Notes under the pieces: generated by a model
Told to the model about the DNA's origin: nothing
Database searches by the model: none
What the model saw: the letters and a program-made list of their open reading frames with translations, nothing else
Shown: in pieces, positions 19,507 through 25,538 of the stretch
How the letters are laid out: each line of letters begins with the position of its first letter
Position numbering within the stretch: position 1 is the stretch's first letter
Program-made: the position numbers and the translations under genes
Source: Alphaproteobacteria bacterium
Lineage (GTDB): Bacteria; Pseudomonadota; Alphaproteobacteria; GCA-2731375
Assembly: GCA_030746635.1 (NCBI GenBank)
Contig: JASLMH010000018.1
Coordinates: 1-40,330 of the forward strand
Reading direction: 5' to 3'
DNA: 40,330 nt

Positions 19507-19812
19507 CTAACGGACCCGGAAATGTTCGCCGGTGGCCTTGCGCTTCCAACGCACCCGCTGCATCAGCGGATGGTTCAGGGCGATCGCCCCCGGCACCGGG
19601 CAATCATCGACGCAATTGCCGCAATACCAGCATTCCTCCGGGTACAGGATGATCGGCAGCTCGCCCTTGCGGGCCGCCGGCACGAAGATGTCCTCCATGC
19701 AGAAGTGCACGCAGATATTGCAGCCGGTGCATTTTTCCTGGTTGAAGATGACCGGACGGCCGGGGGTGGGTGAATTCGGCGTCCGAAGGACCTCGGTATT
19801 CTTGATCTGCAT
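19507..19812 (-). CDS. 2x[4Fe-4S] ferredoxin, AprB-like electron-transfer subunit
   Basis: A 101-residue ferredoxin with two four-cysteine motifs: CTGCNICVHFC (Cys28, 31, 34, 38) and CWYCGNCVDDCP (Cys61, 64, 67, 71). The Trp-Tyr between the cysteines of the second motif and the PGAIALNHPLM tail resemble the beta subunit of adenylylsulfate reductase (AprB), but the long C-terminal tail of classical AprB is missing. It lies 3 bases upstream of the AprA-like flavoprotein gene and very likely feeds or drains its FAD. The start is uncertain: ATG at 19812 (MQIKNTEV) or GTG at 19824 in the same frame. Neither has a strong ribosome binding site. Confidence 0.85.
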   Translation of the reverse strand: MQIKNTEVLRTPNSPTPGRPVIFNQEKCTGCNICVHFCMEDIFVPAARKGELPIILYPEECWYCGNCVDDCPVPGAIALNHPLMQRVRWKRKATGEHFRVR

Positions 19813-19907
19813 GGGCGTCACCACGTCGTGCGGTTAACCTTGCGGACTACCCCCATGCAGCCCGGATGTGGGCATCAGTTTAGAGCATTTTTCAACTGCG
19901 GGAAATT

Positions 19908-20963
19908 TCAGCGCGCGTGGTCCACGGACTCCGAGCGTTCGGTCAGGGCATTGAGCATGCTTTCGACGATATCGCGGGTCAGATCGCGGGTGATGAAGAC
20001 GATGCGGGAGCGGCGGTCGTCGTCCGGCCAGGCATCCAGTTGCACCGGCGGGTGGAACATGTGCTGCACCCCGTGCACGACGATCGGGGTTTCGCTTTCC
20101 TCGACGTTCAGCACGCCCTTGATGCGCAGCACGTCGTCGCCGCGGTAGGTGGTCAGCAACTCCAGCCAGGTCGCCACCCGATCCCAGGGCAGCCGTTCGT
20201 CGAGGTAGACGCAGAAGGCCTGGATGGCTTCGTCGTGGCGGTTGACGTCGTGGTGGTGGTGATGCTCGCCCCCTTCGGCCGCGGCGTAGGCTTCCTCCCG
20301 CAACCAGCGGCGGACGTCCAGGGATTTGCTCTCCGGGTCGTACAGACCGGCGTTGAAGAGCAGGTCGGGATCGATCTCGCCATGGGCGGCCCGATACAGT
20401 GCCGCCGCCGGGTTCAAATCCCGCAGGCGGCCTTCCAGGCCGCCGATCGCCGCATCGTCGGCCAGGTCGGTCTTGGTCACCACCAGGCGGTCGGCGACGG
20501 CGGCCTGCTTCACCGACTCGAACTGCTTATCGAGGGTGCTGCCGCCCGCCACCCCGTCGACGGTGGCGATCACCCCGTCCAGGCGATAGCGGCCGATCAG
20601 GAAGGGATCGGCCATCAGGGTATGCAGGATCGGCGCCGGATCGGCCAGACCGGTGGTCTCCACCACCAGCCGGGTGAAGTCGGGCACCTCCAGCTTGGCC
20701 CGGCGCTTGTAGAGGTCCTTCAGGGTGTCGATCAGGTCGCCGCGGATGGTGCAGCACAAACAACCGCTGGACATCAGCACCACGTTGTCGTCGACGCTTT
20801 CGACCAGGGCGTTGTCGATGCCGATCTCGCCGAATTCGTTGACCACCACGGCGGTGGAGGCCATGCCGGGATGGCGCAACAGGCGGTTCAGCAAGGTGGT
20901 CTTGCCGCTGCCGAGAAAACCGGTGATCACCGATACCGGCAGCAAATCACCACTATCCGTCAT
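19908..20963 (-). CDS. CobW/COG0523-family GTP-binding metallochaperone
   Basis: A 351-residue G3E-family GTPase of the CobW/ZNG group, proteins thought to deliver Zn or Co to target enzymes. Walker A is GFLGSGKTT (15-23). The metal-binding Cys motif GCLCC is at 67-71, VVETTGLADPAPIL carries the switch region, and VTKTDLAD is the guanine-specificity TKxD. A His-rich metal-binding linker (EHHHHHD) separates the GTPase domain from the C-terminal CobW_C domain, which starts around residue 245. Its start codon overlaps the end of the upstream membrane hydroxylase gene by 11 bases, so the two are co-translated. The target metalloprotein is unknown; the di-iron hydroxylase is a possibility. No Zur-like palindrome was recognised. 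Confidence 0.92.
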   Translation of the reverse strand: MTDSGDLLPVSVITGFLGSGKTTLLNRLLRHPGMASTAVVVNEFGEIGIDNALVESVDDNVVLMSSGCLCCTIRGDLIDTLKDLYKRRAKLEVPDFTRLVVETTGLADPAPILHTLMADPFLIGRYRLDGVIATVDGVAGGSTLDKQFESVKQAAVADRLVVTKTDLADDAAIGGLEGRLRDLNPAAALYRAAHGEIDPDLLFNAGLYDPESKSLDVRRWLREEAYAAAEGGEHHHHHDVNRHDEAIQAFCVYLDERLPWDRVATWLELLTTYRGDDVLRIKGVLNVEESETPIVVHGVQHMFHPPVQLDAWPDDDRRSRIVFITRDLTRDIVESMLNALTERSESVDHAR

Positions 20964-21789
20964 CCTCGCCTCTGTCCGAAGCCGCCCCCAGGGGCTTGAA
21001 AGGCAGCACTAGCATCCAGATCAGGTTGGCGCAAACGGCATCGCGATAGGCCGGCAGGCCGATCCGCATGCCCTGGTGGCCATCTTGCGGCTGATCCCGG
21101 TAGGAGCCGAACAACCGATCCCACCAGGGCAGGTTGAAGCCGAAGTTGCTGTTGTATTCGGCCGTCAGGACCGAGTGGTGCACCCGATGCATGTCCGGCG
21201 TCACCACCGCCCAGCGCAGCCAACGGTCGATGGCGATGGGCAGGCGGACGTTGCCGTGGTTGAACATCGCCGTGGCGTTCAACAGCAGCTCGAAAATCAG
21301 TACCGCCAGGGGCGCCGGCCCCAGCACCACCACCGCCGCCAGCTTGATCAGCATGGACAGGACGATCTCGATGGGGTGGAAGCGCAGGGCGGTGCTGACG
21401 TCGAAATCCAGATCGGCATGATGCATCCGGTGCAGCCGCCAGAACAGGGGAATGCGATGGAACAGCCGATGCTGCCAGTAGATCACCATATCCAGCAGGA
21501 CCGCGGCCACGACGACCTCGAACCAACCCGGCAAGGGCAGTTGGTTGAACAGGCCCCAACCGTGCTCCTGAGCGATGACGGCCAGGCCCACCGCCAGGAC
21601 CGGGAACAACAGGCGCAACACCGCCGTATCCAGCACGACGATGCCCAGGTTGGCGGCCCAGCGGCGTGGCTTATGCTGGCTCAGGACACGGCGCGGCCCG
21701 GCCAACTCCCACAGGGCCATGAGGGCCAAGACGCCGAGAAAGGCGCCCAGCCGCACCAGTGCTTCATTCTCGAGTATGCTGGCGGCCAT
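20953..21789 (-). CDS. Sterol desaturase/fatty acid hydroxylase family membrane protein
   Basis: A 278-residue integral membrane di-iron oxygenase. The His clusters that bind the two irons are present and in order: HRLFH (107-111), HRMHH (120-124), NHGN (177-180) and HRVHH (201-205). Hydrophobic helices lie at about 11-30, 45-72, 88-105 and 140-172. The family hydroxylates or desaturates lipids (sterols, fatty acids, carotenoids); the substrate here is unknown. It is followed, with an 11-base overlap, by the CobW-type metallochaperone gene, which hints at coordinated metal supply. The start at 21789 has only a weak ribosome binding site, and the gene is divergent from the alpha/beta hydrolase 55 bases away. 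Confidence 0.88.
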   Translation of the reverse strand: MAASILENEALVRLGAFLGVLALMALWELAGPRRVLSQHKPRRWAANLGIVVLDTAVLRLLFPVLAVGLAVIAQEHGWGLFNQLPLPGWFEVVVAAVLLDMVIYWQHRLFHRIPLFWRLHRMHHADLDFDVSTALRFHPIEIVLSMLIKLAAVVVLGPAPLAVLIFELLLNATAMFNHGNVRLPIAIDRWLRWAVVTPDMHRVHHSVLTAEYNSNFGFNLPWWDRLFGSYRDQPQDGHQGMRIGLPAYRDAVCANLIWMLVLPFKPLGAASDRGEDDG

Positions 21790-21844
21790 CCTATGGTGCC
21801 ATATCGTTTCGCCGCGACAATCCTACAAGATTGGGAGATGTTGG

Positions 21845-22486
21845 TTGTCCGACAGTAACGCCGAATTGTTTTTCGACGGCCCCGCCAAGGCGCCCCTGAC
21901 CGTCGTCCTGGCCCATGGCGCGGGGGCGCCGATGGATGCGCCCTTCATGAACGCCTTCGCCGAGGGTCTGGCGGCGCATGGCCATGGCGTGGCGCGGTTC
22001 GAATTCCCCTACATGGCGCAGCGCCGCCAGGGCGGCAAGAAACGGCCACCCGACCGCCAACCGGTGCTGCTGGACTGCTGGCACCAGGTGATCGACACAC
22101 TGGGCCCGGACCGCCTGGTGATCGGCGGCAAGTCCATGGGCGGCCGCATGGCCAGCCTGATCGCGGATGAAACCAATGTGCGCGGCCTGGTCTGCCTGGG
22201 CTATCCCTTCCACGCCCCCGGCCGGCCGGAGAAGCCGCGCACCGAACATCTGGCGAGCCTGCGGCTGCCCAGCCTGATCGTGCAGGGGGAACGCGACGCC
22301 ATGGGCAGCCGGGAGCGAGTGGCCGAGTATGCCTTGTCCAACGCCATCCGCTTTCATTGGTGCCCCGACGGCAACCACGACCTGGTACCTCGCAAGGCCT
22401 CCGGTCATACCAAGGAGGGCAATTGGCAGGCCGCCATCGACGCCGTGTGTAATTTCGGGGACAGGATACTTAATTACGCCCAATGA
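21845..22486 (+). CDS. Alpha/beta hydrolase (KANL3/Tex30-like), C-terminus altered by a repeat element
   Basis: A 213-residue small alpha/beta hydrolase. LTVVLAHGAGAPMDAPFM holds the oxyanion loop, Ser97 in GGKSMGGRMAS is the nucleophile, LIVQGERDAMG supplies the acid and His178 in PDGNHDLVP completes the triad. The best start is a TTG at 21845, with GGGAG 7 bases upstream and family-like residues beginning right after it; no in-frame ATG fits. The last 11 residues (NFGDRILNYAQ) and the stop codon are encoded by the left arm of the 92-bp element at 22450-22541, so the native C-terminus was replaced. The catalytic residues all lie upstream, so activity is probably kept. Confidence 0.85.
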   Translation: MSDSNAELFFDGPAKAPLTVVLAHGAGAPMDAPFMNAFAEGLAAHGHGVARFEFPYMAQRRQGGKKRPPDRQPVLLDCWHQVIDTLGPDRLVIGGKSMGGRMASLIADETNVRGLVCLGYPFHAPGRPEKPRTEHLASLRLPSLIVQGERDAMGSRERVAEYALSNAIRFHWCPDGNHDLVPRKASGHTKEGNWQAAIDAVCNFGDRILNYAQ

Positions 22487-22541
22487 TCGAGCCGAACTGG
22501 CTAGACCTTCGTCGTAATTAAGTATCCTGTCCCCGAAATTA
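22450..22541. repeat. 92-bp inverted-repeat element, copy 2
   Basis: Perfect 28-base inverted arms (22450-22477 and 22514-22541) containing GGGGACAGGATACTTAATTA surround a 36-base centre that matches the reverse complement of the centre of copy 1 (9877-9968) except for a few changes. It lies between convergent genes and overlaps both: its left arm ends the alpha/beta hydrolase frame and its last three bases (TTA, read TAA on the minus strand) are the stop codon of the TerB-like gene. It is non-coding. The arm sequence is of the kind I recall near REP-associated (Y1) transposases, none of which is in the window. Confidence 0.88.
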
Positions 22542-22955
22542 CGCCGTTGCGTGACGGGCGCGGACGGCGCGTTCGATGGCGGCGGCGACCAGGCGGTCCA
22601 GCTCCAGGCGGTCGCGCAGGTGCTGCAACAGTTGCAGCTCCTCCTGCTCCACGTGCAGGTCGGCGGCGGCGATTTCGCAGGCGATGGCATAGGCCGTCTC
22701 GCTCAACCGCGCCGGCAGCGAGGCAACGATCAGGTCCATCACCTGATCCAGACCGCCTTCCCGGGCCAAATGGCCGGCGCATTCCTCGGCCAGCGGCACC
22801 AATTTCTCCGGATCGAAATCGGCGAACACCGGCAGGTTGGTCACCTGATCGCCGATCCGCTTCATCTCGCGGTCGGTCATATTGCTGTCGGCCGCGGATA
22901 TCAGCACCATGATGTAGATCAGGGCGCTGTGCGGATCGAGGATGTCATCGCTCAT
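22539..22955 (-). CDS. TerB-like protein
   Basis: A 138-residue all-helical protein resembling the tellurite-resistance TerB family. Two acidic helix-loop motifs typical of TerB are visible: ISAADSNMTDREMKRIGDQV near the N-terminus and EIAAADLHVEQEELQLLQHL near 100-120, each with the A-A-D-x-x-x-x-x-E pattern thought to bind metal. The start at MSDDILDPHS has GGGAG(A) about 6 bases upstream; the longer frame above it is not used. The stop codon TAA is formed by the edge of the 92-bp element, so the original C-terminus may have been slightly different. No other ter genes are near, so the role, stress-linked or structural, is unknown. Confidence 0.8.
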   Translation of the reverse strand: MSDDILDPHSALIYIMVLISAADSNMTDREMKRIGDQVTNLPVFADFDPEKLVPLAEECAGHLAREGGLDQVMDLIVASLPARLSETAYAIACEIAAADLHVEQEELQLLQHLRDRLELDRLVAAAIERAVRARHATA

Positions 22956-23041
22956 CGGCTTCTCCCAGACGGAACGGCGGCGAAAATAGGCGAGGCCACG
23001 CGCCGCCGCAAGGGCCGGACGCACCACCTTGGCCGGAATTT

Positions 23042-23875
23042 CTACCTCGATGTCCGGCCGAACAGGCGCCTGGCGTTGCCATGGGCGATCGCCGCCGCCA
23101 CCTCCTCCGGCAGCTGTTTCAGCCAGGCGCGGTTGAAGGCCATGATCGAGGTGTAGTTCCGCCAACGCCAGTTCACATAGGTATCGCTGCCGATCATCAA
23201 CCGGTCGGCATAGCGCAGGAACAGCGCCCGCCAGGTCGGGTCCAGGACACCGCCGGGGGCGATTTCCTGTTCGCGGATGGAAATCTCGGTGGACAGGTTG
23301 GGATAGCGGGCCAGCATCTCGTCGATCACCGCCGGCGGCTCCGACAGGCCGGCATGGGCCCACAGGATGCGCGACTTCGGGGCCAGGGCGAAGATGCGGC
23401 GCACCGCCTCGGCATCCGAATGGACGTGCAGGAACAGGCCGCGCCGGTTGGCCATCTCGATGGTCCGGCGCACCACCTCGGCATCGGCGTTCTCCGGGTC
23501 ATACAGATGGAACTCGCCGATGCCGTGATAGATCGGCCGCCGCAGCCGCCCTTCCAGGTATCCGGGCACCGCCGCTGCGTCGAACCAGTTGCCGGGCGAG
23601 ACCTGGCCGTGATAGGGCCGCAGCACCGGCAGCACCCGTTCCGGGTCCTGTTCGTACAGCATCACCGTGCCGTCGTCGGGGCTGGAGGAGACCAGGGCAC
23701 GCGGCACACCATTCCGGCGAAGCAGCTCGATGACCTGGGTCGGCGGATACTCCCGCCAGGCCGGGTAGGAGTAGTGCACGTGGGTATCGAAGATCGGCAA
23801 TTCGTCGGCCCAGGCGGCCGCGACCGCCCACCATTGGGCCAGCGCCAAAACCAGCCAGCGAAGCGCCCCCTTCAT
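23042..23875 (-). CDS. Exported amidohydrolase (amidohydrolase_2 family)
   Basis: A 277-residue TIM-barrel metal-dependent hydrolase of the amidohydrolase_2 group. A signal peptide is clear (hydrophobic WLVLALAQWWAVAAAWA, cleavage near residue 23), so it works outside the cytoplasm, which is less common for this family. The metal motif FDTHVHY (His32, His34) starts the barrel. GLFLHVHSDAEAV and ILWAHAGLSEP carry further His ligands, and MIGSDTYVNW holds the late-strand Asp. The start codon overlaps the stop of a 32-codon dehydrogenase remnant (ATGA overlap at 23872-23875), which may couple its translation to the remnant's strong ribosome binding site. The substrate is unknown. Confidence 0.85.
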   Translation of the reverse strand: MKGALRWLVLALAQWWAVAAAWADELPIFDTHVHYSYPAWREYPPTQVIELLRRNGVPRALVSSSPDDGTVMLYEQDPERVLPVLRPYHGQVSPGNWFDAAAVPGYLEGRLRRPIYHGIGEFHLYDPENADAEVVRRTIEMANRRGLFLHVHSDAEAVRRIFALAPKSRILWAHAGLSEPPAVIDEMLARYPNLSTEISIREQEIAPGGVLDPTWRALFLRYADRLMIGSDTYVNWRWRNYTSIMAFNRAWLKQLPEEVAAAIAHGNARRLFGRTSR

Positions 23876-23970
23876 AGGCGCGGCGGCTCCACCCCGGTCT
23901 GGCGGGCCAGGTTGCTACACATCGGCCGGCCCATGGCGCCGAGCCCGATGAAGCCGATCTTTTCGGCCAT
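23872..23970 (-). pseudogene. N-terminal remnant of a 3-hydroxyisobutyrate dehydrogenase-type NAD-binding protein
   Basis: A 32-codon frame starting with MAEKIGFIGLGAMGRPM, the unmistakable GxGxxG Rossmann start of 3-hydroxyisobutyrate dehydrogenase/6-phosphogluconate dehydrogenase relatives (normally about 290-300 residues), continues as CSNLARQTGVEPPRL and then stops. It keeps a strong ribosome binding site (GGGAGGGACGGC before the ATG). The rest of the gene is absent; its stop overlaps the start of the amidohydrolase gene. The simplest reading is a deletion that fused the head of a dehydrogenase gene to the amidohydrolase. The remnant may now serve as a translated leader. Confidence 0.75.
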
Positions 23971-24074
23971 GCCGTCCCTCCCATCGCGGATTCAAGAAGC
24001 CGCCGCCATCTTGCCCCAGCCGGCGCGGTCGGCGCCACCACCGACCTCCGACGATATAGGGAAACTTCAGGAAG

Positions 24075-24443
24075 CTATTTCGGTCGGCGGCCAAGCAGCC
24101 GTTTCAGGCGATCGGCTTTCCTTTGGTAGACCGGATCGCCGGGTAGCCGATTGTGATGGGTCATCGGTTCCAGGCGCACGGCTTCGGCGAGGAATTCGTC
24201 CGACAGCAAATCCATGTGTTCGGGCCTGCGGGTTTCGCCACCCGGCTTGAGGACGGCGTTGCGATAACTGGCCAGCAGGCAGATCCCCACCCCCACCGCC
24301 GCCAGGGCGGCGACCGCCCGGACCACGTCGGTTGCCGCTTCGGTGGTGGCCAGCCAGAGGGCCAGCGGCGTCATCGCCAGCACCAGGCCAAGCGCCAGCA
24401 AGGCATAAAAGGTCAGACGATCGAGCCAACCGGTCATCGCCAT
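24075..24443 (-). CDS. Small membrane protein of unknown function
   Basis: A 122-residue protein that I do not recognise. Two hydrophobic helices lie at about 10-32 and 40-60, followed by a basic, soluble C-terminal half (about 62-122) ending in QRKADRLKRLLGRRPK. AAG-GAG lies just before the first ATG (24443), and a second in-frame ATG two codons later has better spacing. It is transcribed toward the dehydrogenase remnant and amidohydrolase, about 105 bases away, and may be in the same transcript. GC-rich codon use matches its neighbours, which supports it as a real gene. Confidence 0.6.
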   Translation of the reverse strand: MAMTGWLDRLTFYALLALGLVLAMTPLALWLATTEAATDVVRAVAALAAVGVGICLLASYRNAVLKPGGETRRPEHMDLLSDEFLAEAVRLEPMTHHNRLPGDPVYQRKADRLKRLLGRRPK

Positions 24444-24580
24444 CGGCTCCTTGGATTATGTCCAATTAACATACCACGAAAAGGGCATCGGCGCGAACGG
24501 ATGAATTGCGGCGCAAGCGGCGGATATCGAGCCGATCCGACCTCCCCTACGGTGCCGCGACAGCCGTTGGAGATCAGGCC

Positions 24581-25531
24581 ATGACCGATGCAATCAACAA
24601 AGCCATGACGCCGCTGGAATGGGGATTGCTGCTGACCCTGTCCGTGCTGTGGGGCGGCTCGTTCTTCTTCGTCGGCGTCGCCGTCGATGCCTTGCCGCCG
24701 TTCACCATCGTCGTCCTGCGGGTCGGTTTGGCGGCCGTGGCGCTGCAACTGCTGCTGCTGGTCATGCGAGTACGGCTGCCCAACGGGCGCCGGCCATGGG
24801 CGGCCTTCTTCGCCATGGGGTTGTTGAACAACCTAGTCCCGTTCTGCCTGATCGTCTGGGGCCAGGGTCACATCGCCAGCGGCCTGGCAGCCATCCTGAA
24901 CGCCACCACGCCGCTGTTCACCGTGGTGGTGGCGCATATGCTGACCGTCGACGAACGGCTTTCCGTGGGTCGGCTACTCGGCGTCGTCGCCGGCCTCGCC
25001 GGCGTGGTGGCAATGATCGGCCCGGAGCTGCTGGATGGCTTCGACCTCGGCGCCCTGGGGCAGATCGCGGTCCTGGGCGCGGCCCTGTCCTATGCCTTCG
25101 CCGGGGTCTATGGCCGCCGGTTCCGCCGCATGGGCATCAGCCCCCTGGCCACCGCCACCGGCCAGGTCACCGCCTCCACGGTGCTGCTGCTGCCCGTGGC
25201 CCTGTTGGTAGAGCGGCCCTGGACGCTGCCGCTGCCCGGCGCCGAGGTGTGGCTGGCGATGCTGGGCCTGGCGCTGTTCTCCACCGCCCTGGCCTATGTG
25301 CTGTATTTCCGCATCCTGGCCACCGCCGGTGCCACCAACCTGTTGCTGGTGACCTTCCTGATCCCAATCAGCGCCGTCCTGCTGGGCGCCCTGTTCCTGG
25401 CCGAACGGCTGGCCCCGGCGCACATCCTCGGCATGGCCCTGATCGGCCTCGGACTGGCCGCCATCGACGGCCGGGTTGCACGGCTGCTGGCTATCACCCT
25501 GGCCGGTCGCCGCCGATCCGCCGCGTCGTAG
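24581..25531 (+). CDS. EamA/DMT-family transporter
   Basis: A 316-residue inner-membrane protein of the drug/metabolite transporter superfamily with about ten transmembrane helices in two EamA repeats. The first repeat begins LTLSVLWGGSFFFVGVAVD, the usual WGGSFxxxK-like start, and includes ALNATTPLFTVVVAH-type residues (AAILNATTPLFTVVVAHM). The second repeat starts near ALSYAFAGVYGRRF and includes the family signature LAYVLYFRILATAGATNLLL and ISAVLLGALFLAERL. Start ATG 24581 with GGAG about 8 bases upstream; a longer frame from 24506 is not favoured. Such carriers export amino acids, purines or other metabolites; the substrate is unknown. Confidence 0.9.
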   Translation: MTDAINKAMTPLEWGLLLTLSVLWGGSFFFVGVAVDALPPFTIVVLRVGLAAVALQLLLLVMRVRLPNGRRPWAAFFAMGLLNNLVPFCLIVWGQGHIASGLAAILNATTPLFTVVVAHMLTVDERLSVGRLLGVVAGLAGVVAMIGPELLDGFDLGALGQIAVLGAALSYAFAGVYGRRFRRMGISPLATATGQVTASTVLLLPVALLVERPWTLPLPGAEVWLAMLGLALFSTALAYVLYFRILATAGATNLLLVTFLIPISAVLLGALFLAERLAPAHILGMALIGLGLAAIDGRVARLLAITLAGRRRSAAS

Positions 25532-25538
25532 CCGCGGT

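Noticed and set aside
20220..20290. A run encoding consecutive His residues near 20260, as possible slippage repeat or tag-like artefact
   Set aside because: His-rich metal-binding linkers are normal in COG0523 GTPases at this position between the GTPase and CobW_C domains.
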